DNA of 64,000 bases from Salinimicrobium sp963739625 (GCA_963739625.1 CAVUAU010000011.1:558001-622000); one strand, 5' to 3'. Shown: positions 43,830 to 54,216, counted from the stretch's first letter. Notes: generated by a model not told the origin, from the sequence alone. Numbers and translations are program-made.

Positions 43830-45653
43830 ATGAAGAAGAAAATAGGAGCAGAAATTCTGAAAAATGGTAAAAGTCTATTCAGAGTCTGGTCGCCCCTGGC
43901 CACTTCTGTAGAGGTCATCATCAAAGACAAAGCAGAGCCCCTAAGGCTTAAAAAAGATGAAGATGGCTACTGGGAAACCGAAGTAACCGGGGTAAAACCC
44001 AACAGCCTCTATAAATACAGGCTCGATGAGGAAGATGCTTTCCCCGATCCCGCCTCTAAGGCACAGGTTGAAGGAGTCCATTCCTGGTCTCAATTAATAA
44101 ATCCCAATGCCTACAAATGGAAAGATGAGAACTGGAAGGGCAGGACGTTAGATGAAATGATCATTTATGAGCTGCACGTGGGAACGTTTACCCGGGAAGG
44201 CACTTTTGAAGCCGTAATTGATAAACTGGAGCACCTGGAAGAGCTGGGGATAAATACCCTCGAGCTTATGCCCATAGCACAGTTCCCCGGGGATAGGAAC
44301 TGGGGCTATGACGGAGTTTATCCTTTTGCTGCCCAGGAAAGCTATGGGGGCATCGACGGACTCAAAAAATTAATCGATGCCTGTCATCAAAGAGGCTTTG
44401 CGGTGCTGCTGGATGTGGTGTACAACCACCTGGGGCCCGAAGGAAATTACATCTCCCAGTATGGTCCATATTTTACAGATAAATATCACACGCCCTGGGG
44501 TAGTGCCATCAATTTTGATGATGAATATTCTGACCAGGTGCGCAATCACTTTATTCAAAATGCGCTAATGTGGCTTGATGAATTTCATTTCGATGGCTTG
44601 CGTTTGGACGCTATTCATGAGATCATTGACCGGGGTGCAAGGCATTTTCTAAAGGAGCTTAGCGAAGAAGTCGATCTCCTGGAAGAGCAGTGTGGGCGCC
44701 GGCTTATTGTCATTGCAGAAAGTGATCTCAACGACATCAGGATCATCAAGCCTTATGAAAAAGGAGGTTATGGACTGGAAGGCCAGTGGGTAGATGATTT
44801 CCACCATTCGGTGCACACGTTGCTTACCGGAGAAAAAGCGGGTTACTATAAAGACTACGGAAAAATAGAATTTTTGGCAAAAACCTTCAGCCAGGCCTTT
44901 GTCTATGATGGCATGTATTCGACTTTTAGAAAGCGAACAATCGGCAATTCGCCAAAAGGGCTTCCAAAAGGCCATTTTGTGGTCTCTATTCAAAATCACG
45001 ATCAGGTGGGAAACCGGTTGTTGGGCGAAAGGCTCTCCCGGCTGGTTTCTTTTGAAAAACAGAAGCTTGCTGCCGGCATTATGCTCACTTCGGGCTTTGT
45101 GCCTATGCTGTTCATGGGAGAAGAATTTGCCGAAGAAAATCCATTTCAATACTTTGTTAGCCACGGCGACAAAGAACTTGTAAAGGCAGTACAGGAAGGG
45201 CGAAAAAGGGAATTTCAGTACTTTTTTCACGGGGAGCACGACGACACAGAATTTCCGGATCCACAATCACGGGACACCTTTGAACATTCAAAACTCAACT
45301 GGGACTTCAGGAAAAACAAACCTCAGAACCACATTTTTGAGTTTTATAAGGAGCTTTTACGGCTTCGGAAGGAGGGAGAATTCCACCTGTTCAGGACTTC
45401 AGTAATTAAGACAAGGGCAGATGAACAGCTTTCCCTGCTCAAGGTATGGGCTGCTGGAGAAGATGACGACCTGGTGGGGATCTTCAATCTTGGCGACCAG
45501 GATTTTTCCGAAGAAATTTCTGAAGAAGTGAAACCGCGACTTATTATAGCTTCCGCCGAAAAAAAATGGGGAGGTGAATTAGAGCCTGAAAAATTCATTT
45601 TTGAAGGTAAAATAAATGTCCCTAAAGAGTCATTCCTGATCTACAGGAGCTAA
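43830..45653 (+). CDS. treZ: Malto-oligosyltrehalose trehalohydrolase
   Basis: A 607-residue cytosolic GH13 enzyme that releases trehalose from maltooligosyltrehalose made by TreY. An N-terminal CBM48-like domain (SLFRVWSPLATSVEVII) leads to the barrel: DEMIIYELHVGTFT, WGYDGVYPFAAQESYGG, nucleophile in FDGLRLDAIHEI near 260, the acid in VIAESDLND, and SIQNHDQVGNR. A TTG at 43791 would add 13 residues; the ATG at 43830 (MKKKIGAEILKNG) fits the family better. It is the first gene of the rightward operon treZ, GH57, treY, malQ. Confidence 0.93.
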   Translation: MKKKIGAEILKNGKSLFRVWSPLATSVEVIIKDKAEPLRLKKDEDGYWETEVTGVKPNSLYKYRLDEEDAFPDPASKAQVEGVHSWSQLINPNAYKWKDENWKGRTLDEMIIYELHVGTFTREGTFEAVIDKLEHLEELGINTLELMPIAQFPGDRNWGYDGVYPFAAQESYGGIDGLKKLIDACHQRGFAVLLDVVYNHLGPEGNYISQYGPYFTDKYHTPWGSAINFDDEYSDQVRNHFIQNALMWLDEFHFDGLRLDAIHEIIDRGARHFLKELSEEVDLLEEQCGRRLIVIAESDLNDIRIIKPYEKGGYGLEGQWVDDFHHSVHTLLTGEKAGYYKDYGKIEFLAKTFSQAFVYDGMYSTFRKRTIGNSPKGLPKGHFVVSIQNHDQVGNRLLGERLSRLVSFEKQKLAAGIMLTSGFVPMLFMGEEFAEENPFQYFVSHGDKELVKAVQEGRKREFQYFFHGEHDDTEFPDPQSRDTFEHSKLNWDFRKNKPQNHIFEFYKELLRLRKEGEFHLFRTSVIKTRADEQLSLLKVWAAGEDDDLVGIFNLGDQDFSEEISEEVKPRLIIASAEKKWGGELEPEKFIFEGKINVPKESFLIYRS

Positions 45654-45739
45654 AAACCGCATTTTTTGCGAACATTTTAATTGCGTATCTTTTAAAGGCT
45701 TTTGTCGAATTTTTGACTTGCCAATAACACCGACTAATT

Positions 45740-48166
45740 ATGAGTAGAAAATATATTTGCGTTCACGGTCATTTTTACCAGCCACCACGGGAGAACCCCT
45801 GGCTTAACAAGGTTGAAATGCAGGAATCGGCTTATCCTTACCACGACTGGAATCACAGGATCAATGCAGAATGTTACCGAAGGAATTCGGCTTCCAGGAT
45901 CCTCGATGAAAAGGGCCGTATTGAGGCCATTATGAACAATTACGCCTGGATGTCCTTTAATATTGGGCCTACGCTGCTGGCGTGGATGGAAAACGAAACT
46001 CCCGAAACTTACGAGGCAATTTTACAGGCCGATAAAGATAGTATGGAGGCCTTCTCTGGCCATGGTTGTGCCCTGGCGCAGGCATATAATCACCTTATCA
46101 TGCCGCTCGCCAACGATCGTGACAAAGAAACCCAGGTCATTTGGGGGATCGAAGATTTCAAATCGCGCTATAACCGCTTTCCCGAAGGAATGTGGCTGGG
46201 CGAAACGGCGGCAAACACTGCAACTTTGGAGCTGCTTGCCAAACACGGTATCAAATTCACCATTCTTTCTCCTTACCAGGCAAAACGCGTGCGCAAAATA
46301 GGAGACAAGGAATGGAAAGATGCGACAGATGCCAAAATTGACACGAGGCGTCCGTATTTGTGCAAATTGCCTTCAGGAAACGAGATCAGCCTTTTCTTTT
46401 ATGACGGTCCTGCCTCCCAGGGTGTCGCTTTTGAGGGATTGCTCAATGATGGAGAACGCTTTGCCGACCGCCTTGAAGGTCTTTTTTCTGAAAATGACGA
46501 CCTGGAACTGGTACACATCGCCACAGATGGAGAAAGCTATGGGCATCACCATAAACTGGGAGAAATGGCTCTTTCTTACTGCCTTCATTCAATTGAGGAA
46601 GACGAACATTTTAACCTTACAATTTATGGAGAATTTCTCGAAAAATTCCCGCCGGAATTTGAGGTAGAAATCCTGGAAAATACTTCCTGGAGCTGCTACC
46701 ATGGGGTGGAACGCTGGCGCAGTGACTGTGGCTGTAATACCGGCGGGCATCCAGACTGGAATCAAAAATGGCGGGCTCCTCTGCGAAAAACCTTTGACGA
46801 TCTTAGAGAAAAGTTGATCGTGTTATTTGAAAAGGAAATGAAGGCCTATACTTCTGATCCCTGGGCCGTTCGGGACCGCTATATTCAGGTGGTGCTCAAT
46901 AGAAAAAATGACAACGTAAAGAACTTCCTGGTGGAGAATTTTGGAGACCAACTTTCTGAAGATGATAACATCAGGCTTCTAAAGTTGCTTGAAATGCAGT
47001 ACCACGCCATGCTTATGTACACCAGTTGTGGCTGGTTTTTCGATGAAGTTACCGGAATCGAGTCCATGCAGGATATTTTTTACGCCACCCGTGCAGTTCA
47101 ACTGGCCGGGGAGGTGAGCGGGGAGGATTACGAACCCGATTTCATAGAATCCCTGAAAAAGATACCCAGCAACCTGCCCAAATATGGAACGGCTTACGCG
47201 GCTTATGTTGAGAGCGTGAAACCTATGGAACTGGACATGATAAGGATTGGTGCACACTACGCTATTTCTTCTCTCTTTGAAGAATTTCCCGAGGAGGTAA
47301 CCCTGTACAACTTTAGTGCTACAGTAAAGACCAGCCATTATTACGAGGCAGGAAAGCAAAAGCTGGTGGTGGCGCGTACCGAGTTTAGATCTGATATCAC
47401 CTGGGAAAAAGTGGATATTTCTTATGCCGTTCTGCACATGGGAGACCACCATCTTTTTGGCGGCGTAAGGCCTTTTATAAGTCCAGAGGCGCTCGAGGAG
47501 CTGCACAGCAAGGTTTCTGCTTTTTTTGAAAAAGGCAATGTCTATGAGATCTTCAACCTCATGGATACCTACTTTGGCACCCACAATTATTCCTTCTGGC
47601 ATCTCTTCCGGGATGAACAGCACCATATCATGGAGCTCGTTATGGAGCGAAATCTGCGCGATACAGAGGGCGCAATGCAGCAGTTGTATGAAAATACATA
47701 TCCTTTGCTAAAGACCTTTCAGGAAATCAATATGGTGGTGCCGGCAAGACTTAAAATGCCGGTGGAAATGGCAGTGAACAACAGGTTGATCAAAGAACTA
47801 AAGAAAAAGGAGTTTAACCTTAGAAGAGTTGAGGAACAATTAAAATCTGCTGAAGCGATCAAGGTGGAACTCGATTTTGTTACCATCAACTTCCTTATAG
47901 ATCAAAAGCTCACAGATCTAATGTTCCAGTTAGAAGATGACCCCGAAGATATGGAGCTTTTGATTTTCATCAATGAAATTCTCGATCTCATCGAAAAAAC
48001 GGCATTAAATCCCGAGAAATGGGAGGCACAGAACATCACCTTCCGTATTAAGGAAGATTGCTATGCAGATATGCTCGAGAGAAGCGAAGCGGGGAACCAG
48101 GAAGCTGTGGAATGGGTGAAGGCTTTTCACAGTCTTGAGGAATCTGTTAATCTTGTAGTGGAATGA
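45740..48166 (+). CDS. Glycoside hydrolase family 57 protein with DUF3536
   Basis: An 808-residue cytosolic protein. The N-terminal GH57 domain opens with CVHGHFYQPPRENPW, where the histidines belong to the active site. It also contains GMWLGETAANTATLELL with the probable catalytic Glu, and VHIATDGESYGHHH with a probable catalytic Asp. The C-terminal half (from about residue 320) fits DUF3536, with long helices near the end. GH57 members are amylases, branching enzymes or amylopullulanases; the activity of the DUF3536 group is not established. It sits between treZ and treY and overlaps treY by 4 bases (ATGA), so an alpha-glucan substrate is a strong inference. Confidence 0.88.
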   Translation: MSRKYICVHGHFYQPPRENPWLNKVEMQESAYPYHDWNHRINAECYRRNSASRILDEKGRIEAIMNNYAWMSFNIGPTLLAWMENETPETYEAILQADKDSMEAFSGHGCALAQAYNHLIMPLANDRDKETQVIWGIEDFKSRYNRFPEGMWLGETAANTATLELLAKHGIKFTILSPYQAKRVRKIGDKEWKDATDAKIDTRRPYLCKLPSGNEISLFFYDGPASQGVAFEGLLNDGERFADRLEGLFSENDDLELVHIATDGESYGHHHKLGEMALSYCLHSIEEDEHFNLTIYGEFLEKFPPEFEVEILENTSWSCYHGVERWRSDCGCNTGGHPDWNQKWRAPLRKTFDDLREKLIVLFEKEMKAYTSDPWAVRDRYIQVVLNRKNDNVKNFLVENFGDQLSEDDNIRLLKLLEMQYHAMLMYTSCGWFFDEVTGIESMQDIFYATRAVQLAGEVSGEDYEPDFIESLKKIPSNLPKYGTAYAAYVESVKPMELDMIRIGAHYAISSLFEEFPEEVTLYNFSATVKTSHYYEAGKQKLVVARTEFRSDITWEKVDISYAVLHMGDHHLFGGVRPFISPEALEELHSKVSAFFEKGNVYEIFNLMDTYFGTHNYSFWHLFRDEQHHIMELVMERNLRDTEGAMQQLYENTYPLLKTFQEINMVVPARLKMPVEMAVNNRLIKELKKKEFNLRRVEEQLKSAEAIKVELDFVTINFLIDQKLTDLMFQLEDDPEDMELLIFINEILDLIEKTALNPEKWEAQNITFRIKEDCYADMLERSEAGNQEAVEWVKAFHSLEESVNLVVE

Positions 48167-50825
48167 AAAATCCCGTCGCAACATACCGACTGCAGCTTTC
48201 TCCCGAATTCACCTTTGAAGACCTGGAAGAGATCCTTGATTACCTCGAAGAACTGGGGATCTCTACAATTTATTCAGCACCTTTTTTCCAGGCACGAAAG
48301 GGCAGCAGCCACGGCTATGACATTACAGATCCTTTAAGGATCAACAAACAGATTGGCAGGTTGGACAGATTCAAAAAGATAAGCCTGAAGATGCAGCAAA
48401 AGGGGATGGACTGGTTGCAGGATATTGTTCCCAACCACATGGCCTTTGACGGGAAGAATACCTGGCTGCAGGATGTTTTTGAACTGGGACCGGATTCTGT
48501 CTACTTCAGGTTCTTTGATATTGACTGGAGCGATGAAGACCCAAAGGTCATGGCTCCTTTTCTGGGGCCGGCCTTGAAGAAGTGCTTCAAAAAGGGGAAT
48601 TTCAACTCAAACTTTCCCAAAGAGGATTTATTTTCAAATACTACGACCAGGAATATTTTGCCTCGGCGCGATCTTATGCGGCCGTTATAAAGGCTCCGGA
48701 ATTTCCGCAGTGGCACAGCAAACTCAGTTCTTATAATGCTGAAGCAAGCGCCTGGATGGAACTTAAGAATTTTTTCCTCCGGGAGACAGACAAAGACCCT
48801 GCCTTTAGAGAAAAGATCGATCAGCGCCTGAAGCAGATCAATAGTTCCCCACAGGAGCTTAAGGATTTACTGAAGCTGCAATTTTTCCTTCCGGCACATT
48901 GGAAAGCGACCGAAACCAGGATCAATTACCGTCGGTTTTTTACAATAAATGATCTCATTTGTTTAAGAATGGAAGATCCCGTGGTATTTGAGAATTACCA
49001 CCGGTTTATCCTGCAGCTTTGCGAGCAGAAGTTGATCAATGGCCTTAGGATAGATCATATCGACGGACTTTTCGATCCCCTCGGTTACGTGCAGCATCTT
49101 AGAAAAGCCCTCGGCCCCGATTTCTATATTATCATTGAGAAAATTCTTGAATGGGATGAAAAACTTCCAAAGCATTGGCCTGTGCAGGGCACCAGTGGTT
49201 ACGGTTTCCTTGCCGAGGTCAACCAGGTATTGACACAAGAAAAGAATGAGCCCCTTTTTACAGAGAAATATGAAAAGATCAACCCCAGGAATGCTGAATA
49301 TGCCGCCCTTATTTATAAACAAAAGCTTTTCATCCTGGAGGAGCGAATGGGCGGGGAATTTTCCAATCTTTGGGAGCTTGCAAAAGAGCTGGACCTGTTA
49401 AAAGACGATCAAAAGAATGAGCGGCACAAGCAGGCATTGGGCGCTTTGCTTGCCGGCTTTCCCGTCTACAGGATCTATCCCGAAGATCTTCCTTTGAACA
49501 GGCGGCAGGAGAACATCATAAAGACAGCTTTAGCTTCGGCTCTTGAGCATTACAATGACCTCGAGCAGGAGTTGCAAATTTGGAAAGCACTTTTTCTGGG
49601 AAAGGCGCAACGAGACAGGGGAGACATGCTCTTTTTTCTCCAGCGGTGCCAGCAGTTTACAGGGCCACTGGCCGCCAAGGGCGTGGAAGATACCAGTTTT
49701 TATATTTTCAACAGGTTGATCTCCCACAATGAAGTGGGCGATTCTCCCGAGAATTTTGGACTCACGGTTGACGGTTTCCATCACAGGATGCAAATGCGAC
49801 AGGAAGATTTTCCCCTGTCGATCAACGCAACGGCTACTCATGATACCAAACGCGGCGAAGATGCCCGTATGCGCATAAATGTGCTTAGCGAGCTGGGAGA
49901 GGAATGGTTTCAAAAAGTGGAAGAATGGAAGAAAATTTCTTCGGAATTTAGAAAATCTCCCAACATTCCCGATGAGAATGAGGAGTACTTTATCTTTCAG
50001 ATGTTTGCGGGACACTGGCCTTCAAAATCTTTTTCTGAAGAAGAACTTCTAAAAAGAACGAAAGCTTTTCTTCAAAAGATGTTGCGGGAGGCCAAACAAC
50101 ATTCCTCCTGGGCCAAACCTGATGAAGCCTATGAAAATACAGTTTTTGAGTATGTGGAAAACCTGCTTAAAAATGAGACATTTAACCGCTCTTTTCTTGA
50201 ATTTCATTCAAAGATAAGCGGCTTTGGCGCCTTAAAATCACTGTCACAATGCTTACTGAAGATAACCACGCCGGGAATTCCCGATATTTACCAGGGCACC
50301 GAGCTTTGGGATTTTAGCTATGTAGATCCCGACAACCGGCGTCCCGTAGATTACAACCTTCGCAAGCAGTATCTTGAGGAGATCAAAGATTTTTCTTCTG
50401 AAGATATTAAAGACCGGTTGAAGGAGCTGAAAAAAGATTTTGTCTCCGGCAAGATCAACATGTATTGCATGTACAAAGCCCTGAGGTTAAGGCAGCAGCA
50501 AAAACAGCTTTTTGAAGAGGGAAAATACATTCCTTTAAAACTAAAAGGAAAATATGCCGAAGATATCGTTGGTTTTGCGCGCCAAAAAGGGGAAAATTAC
50601 GTCCTGATCTTTGCACCGGTAATGGTGACAGGAGCTTTTAACTCCAACCTCGAACTCGCGAAAGAAGCAGGGAAAGAGGTTGTTTTTGATCTTAAAGAGA
50701 ATCTCCCAAAGCAGTGGAAAAACATTTTTACCGGTGAAAAATATGAAGGTTTGGAATCCTTAAACATGGAGCAGCTTTTTAGCACTTTCCCGGTAGCATT
50801 ACTCACAAATTTTGAAAAGGCATGA
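48163..50825 (+). pseudogene. treY: Malto-oligosyltrehalose synthase, one frameshift
   Basis: A GH13 enzyme that turns the reducing-end glucose of maltodextrin into a trehalosyl unit. The first frame starts MKNPVATYRLQLSPEF and contains SHGYDITDPLRIN and DIVPNHMAF. The second (to 50825) has the nucleophile in NGLRIDHIDGLFDPLG, the acid in IIIEKILEWDE, ATHDTKRGEDARMR, and GIPDIYQGTELW. Adding one G to the GGGG run at 48564-48567 joins the frames (FLGAGLEEVLQKGEF) and gives 887 residues. Every motif is intact, so a sequence error is likely. It overlaps the GH57 gene and malQ by 4 bases each, an ATGA coupling on both sides. Confidence 0.92.
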
Positions 50826-52321
50826 AGATAGAAAGAAGCAGCGGAGTTTTATTGCACATCACTTCTTTACCGGGAGCTTTCGGGATTGGAGATCTTGGCC
50901 CCGAAGCTCATAATTTTCTGGACTTTTTGGTCAAAAGCGGCCATTCCTGGTGGCAACTGCTGCCATTAACGCCTACAGATGGGATCTACAGTCATTCCCC
51001 CTATAGCAGCCATTCAGCTTTTGCAGGTAACAGCCTGTTGATTAGCCCGGAGTTGCTGGAACACGAAGGTTATGTGCAGCTAAAGGACTTTAATAAGCCA
51101 CCGGAAATAAGCTCTAAAAAAGTCATTTTTGAAACCGTAGTAAAATTCAAGAACGAAATCTTTGATGCCGCTTTTGAGACCTTCCGCAGTAAAAATATTG
51201 CGCAGATGGAGTATCAGGAATTTGCCAGCCGTCATGCTTTTTGGCTCGACAATTATTGCCTTTATCTGGCACTAAGAGAGAAATATGAGCAGGCAAATTG
51301 GATTGATTGGCCGCAGGAGCTGCGAGACCGGGAGCCGCTGGCCATGAAGCAGGCAGAGCAGGAACTGCAGGAAAAGATTGACAGGGAAAAGTTCATACAG
51401 TTCCTGTTTTTTGATCAATGGAAAAAGTTTTCTGAAGCGGCACATGAAAAGGGAATCAACCTTTTTGGAGATATTCCCTTCTATGTGAACCACGATAGCG
51501 CCGATTGCTGGGCACATCCAGAATATTTCAAACTCGACAGCGAAAAACGGCCAACCCATGTTTCCGGAGTGCCGCCAGATCTTTTTAGCAAAACAGGACA
51601 ATTGTGGGGCACGCCCGTCTATGACTGGAAAGAACTCAAAAATAAGCATTTTGACTGGTGGATCACCCGGTTAAGGCAAAACCTGCTGTTATTTGATGTT
51701 GTAAGGCTGGACCATTTCAGGGCATTTTCTGCTTACTGGGAAGTACCGGCAGGAGAGAAGACGGCTATTCACGGTACCTGGACTAAAACTCCCGGAAATG
51801 AATTTTTTAAACTCCTTCAAAAGGAGTTTCCGGAAATGCCTTTTGTAGCCGAAGATCTGGGATCTTTAGATCAGCCGGTATATGACCTGCTGGAAAAGTT
51901 TGATTTTCCCTGTATGAAGGTGCTGCAATTCGCTTTTGGAGATGACAACCCCGAGAATCCATACCTGCCGTATAACCACACCCGTAACAGCGTGGTCTAC
52001 ACTGGAACCCATGACAATAACACGACCGTTGGCTGGTTCCAGAATTCCGGAAAGGCTGAAAAAGAGCACTTGAAGGACTATGTTGGCCGTTCGGTCTCAA
52101 AACAGAACGTGCACGAAGTTTTCATCAGGCTTGCGCTGCAGTCTGTATCCCGTCTTGCAATAATTCCGCTTCAGGATTTTGCAGGTCTTGGAGAGGAAGC
52201 TCTTATGAATGTTCCGGGCAGCACCCAAGGTAACTGGACATGGAGGATACCTTCAGAAGAAATGCCCCAAAACACAGAGGAATTGAGGCATTTAAATAAA
52301 TTATTTGGTAGGTGTGATTAA
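50822..52321 (+). CDS. malQ: 4-alpha-glucanotransferase (amylomaltase)
   Basis: A 499-residue cytosolic GH77 enzyme that disproportionates maltodextrins. The markers are SSGVLLHITSLPGAFGIGDLG, SPYSSHSAFAGN, FGDIPFYVNHDSADCW, the nucleophile in VVRLDHFRAFSAYW near 295, the acid in FVAEDLGSLD, and YTGTHDNNTTVGWF. It is the last gene of the rightward operon and is coupled to treY by a 4-base overlap. It probably feeds TreY and the GH57 enzyme with longer chains. Its stop is 2 bases from the stop of the convergent copper-protein gene, so no terminator hairpin fits between them. Confidence 0.95.
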   Translation: MKIERSSGVLLHITSLPGAFGIGDLGPEAHNFLDFLVKSGHSWWQLLPLTPTDGIYSHSPYSSHSAFAGNSLLISPELLEHEGYVQLKDFNKPPEISSKKVIFETVVKFKNEIFDAAFETFRSKNIAQMEYQEFASRHAFWLDNYCLYLALREKYEQANWIDWPQELRDREPLAMKQAEQELQEKIDREKFIQFLFFDQWKKFSEAAHEKGINLFGDIPFYVNHDSADCWAHPEYFKLDSEKRPTHVSGVPPDLFSKTGQLWGTPVYDWKELKNKHFDWWITRLRQNLLLFDVVRLDHFRAFSAYWEVPAGEKTAIHGTWTKTPGNEFFKLLQKEFPEMPFVAEDLGSLDQPVYDLLEKFDFPCMKVLQFAFGDDNPENPYLPYNHTRNSVVYTGTHDNNTTVGWFQNSGKAEKEHLKDYVGRSVSKQNVHEVFIRLALQSVSRLAIIPLQDFAGLGEEALMNVPGSTQGNWTWRIPSEEMPQNTEELRHLNKLFGRCD

Positions 52322-52322
52322 A

Positions 52323-52649
52323 TCAGGCTTTAAAGTTCTTCAAAGCCTGCTCCAGCTCCCGACATGCTTTTGCGCATTTTTTGCAGTGGTCTGATGGCCA
52401 CTTTTCACACTCGTCGCCACATTCTTTACATACCTTCAGGCAATAATCCACGAGTCCCTGTACGTTTTGATATTTTGTGGCAAGCACTTCGGCCAGGGCG
52501 TTGCAGGTGGCTGCGCAGGCATTGTCTACCCTAATACATGGCACCATATCCTTCACATTGTCTTCATCAAGGCACGCATCTGCGCACCAGTTACAATGGT
52601 TCATACAATTGGTTAGACTGTTTAGCAATTCTTCATTTCTCATTTTCAT
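52323..52649 (-). CDS. Four-helix-bundle copper-binding protein (Csp/DUF326-like)
   Basis: A 108-residue Cys-rich protein with 14 cysteines, mostly in C-x-x-C or C-x3-C pairs on predicted helices (CMNHCNWCADAC, CAATC, CLKVCKECGDEC, CKKCAKAC). This is the pattern of copper storage proteins of the Csp/DUF326 group, which bind many Cu(I) ions inside a helical bundle. It lacks a signal peptide, so it is cytosolic. It starts 81 bases behind nosY in the same direction and may be the last gene of the nos operon, where it could buffer the copper needed for NosZ. That role is inference. Confidence 0.85.
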   Translation of the reverse strand: MKMRNEELLNSLTNCMNHCNWCADACLDEDNVKDMVPCIRVDNACAATCNALAEVLATKYQNVQGLVDYCLKVCKECGDECEKWPSDHCKKCAKACRELEQALKNFKA

Positions 52650-52730
52650 ATTTTTTTTGGTTCAGAAAAAAGATAGGAAAGAAGCGAGCAGAAATGCGGT
52701 AAAAGTCTGTTAAACAAAAGTAAAGGACGG

Positions 52731-53513
52731 TTAAAAATCCTTTTTTGAAGATCTTCGATTGAGGTTAAACACAGGAAGAACCACCCAAAGAACCAGAACA
52801 AAAAGTGACACCACAAGTCCAGTCGCAGTACCAAAAAATTCTTTGTAAACCGCGCCTGTATAACCCATAAGAGCCGAAATATCGAGCTTGAGCAGGATAA
52901 GTATCCTGGAAAGATCTACGGGATTAAACATAGTGGCGACCAGGGAGAATTTATCCAAAGGATAATCTTCAAAATACACCAGGGACATAAGGAAGATCCC
53001 GTCATAGATCACGGCAAGAAATAGCCACATTAGAATGGCATAACTAAAGCCTTTGATCTTGTTCTCGTTGTACAGGGCGATGTTGAAGGCCAGGGCGGTG
53101 AAAATGAAGGTAAGAAAGGTGCCGGTCACCAGCAGCAGGATAAAATCATAAATGGCCGGGGATCTAAAAAGACCGTAAAAAACGAAGGGAATACCCAAAC
53201 CCAAAATGAGACTCATGCCAAGGGAAAGGGCAACCCCGAGATACTGCCCAAGAAATATAGAACTCCTTTTTATGGGCTGTGCGAGCAACAGTTCAGTAAA
53301 CTCCCGCGAGTTATAATAGTACATGACTCCAAAGATGGTCCCAATGAGCGGTACCAGCACGATGATCACGTTCATTAGGGTGATCACGGCCTTGGAGAGG
53401 TCGTTGTTGAGAAAAAGCAGGACGATCCCCAGGAGCAGGTAGAACAGCAGGTAAACGTAGCTCCAGCGGCTGCGCATGAGGTCGAAAAAACTATATTTTA
53501 GGATCTTAAGCAT
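52731..53513 (-). CDS. nosY: NosY ABC permease
   Basis: A 260-residue inner-membrane protein with about six helices of the ABC-2 type (YVYLLFYLLLGIVLLFL, VIIVLVPLIGTIFGVMYYYN, and more). NosF, NosY and NosD form an ABC complex needed to mature the NosZ copper-sulfide centre. The start overlaps nosF by 8 bases. NSREFTELLLAQPIKRSSIFLGQYLG matches the conserved cytoplasmic loop of this permease family. It is followed by the Cys-rich copper protein gene. Confidence 0.9.
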   Translation of the reverse strand: MLKILKYSFFDLMRSRWSYVYLLFYLLLGIVLLFLNNDLSKAVITLMNVIIVLVPLIGTIFGVMYYYNSREFTELLLAQPIKRSSIFLGQYLGVALSLGMSLILGLGIPFVFYGLFRSPAIYDFILLLVTGTFLTFIFTALAFNIALYNENKIKGFSYAILMWLFLAVIYDGIFLMSLVYFEDYPLDKFSLVATMFNPVDLSRILILLKLDISALMGYTGAVYKEFFGTATGLVVSLFVLVLWVVLPVFNLNRRSSKKDF

Positions 53514-54216
53514 AACTTGAGGTTAAGATAGAAGCAATGGCGTGTTCAAAATCGGGTTGGGCAGTTTTCTGCTTTAACTGGGAAATACTGCCTTTGAAAT
53601 AGATCTCACCTTCCAGCAAAAACACGATCTCGTCTGAGATCTCTTCTACAAAGTTCATAATGTGAGATGTGATGAGAATTGTTTTTCCCTTTGCTTTTTC
53701 GGCCTTTAGCAGGTCTTTGAGGCGTAAGTGAGAAATTGGATCAAGTCCCGTGGTTGGCTCATCAAGAATAATTAAAGGGCTGTCAAACATGAAAGTGAGG
53801 ACGAGGTTTACTTTTTGTTTTGTTCCCCCGGAAAGGTTTCCCAGCTTCTTATCAAGAAAAGGCTGCAATTTGAACAGGTTGATCAGTTCCAGGTCCTTAT
53901 CTGTCCTGTGCGCCCTGAGATCTCTTATCATCTCCAGGAGTTCCTGGACCCTTAAATTCCCCGGGAAATTCGCGATCTGTGGCAGGTAGTCAATCTGGTT
54001 ACGGTATTTCCAGTCACCTTTGATATTCTTGCCGTTGAGGACAATTGTTCCCTTGTCGGGGATGACCATGCCCAAAATAGATTTGATCAAGGTGGTTTTA
54101 CCGGACCCGTTGGGACCGAGAACGGCAAAAATTCCGCCGTCACCAATCTCCAGGCTTACGCCTTTCAAAACCTCGTTTTTTCCAAATCTTTTATATAAAT
54201 CAGAAATTTCTATCAT
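53506..54216 (-). CDS. nosF: NosF ABC ATPase
   Basis: A 236-residue ATP-binding subunit on the cytoplasmic side of the NosDFY complex. Walker A is GPNGSGKTT at residues 34-42, the signature is LSGGTKQK near 129, Walker B is PLIILDEPTTGLDP near 150, and the switch His is in ITSHIMNFVEE. It overlaps nosD by 17 bases and nosY by 8, so the three are translationally linked. Confidence 0.93.
   Translation of the reverse strand: MIEISDLYKRFGKNEVLKGVSLEIGDGGIFAVLGPNGSGKTTLIKSILGMVIPDKGTIVLNGKNIKGDWKYRNQIDYLPQIANFPGNLRVQELLEMIRDLRAHRTDKDLELINLFKLQPFLDKKLGNLSGGTKQKVNLVLTFMFDSPLIILDEPTTGLDPISHLRLKDLLKAEKAKGKTILITSHIMNFVEEISDEIVFLLEGEIYFKGSISQLKQKTAQPDFEHAIASILTSSYA

Noticed and set aside
44649..45266. 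A 205-codon minus-strand frame inside treZ, and a similar 215-codon one at 46979-47626 inside the GH57 gene
   Set aside because: Both are entirely antisense to strongly conserved enzymes.
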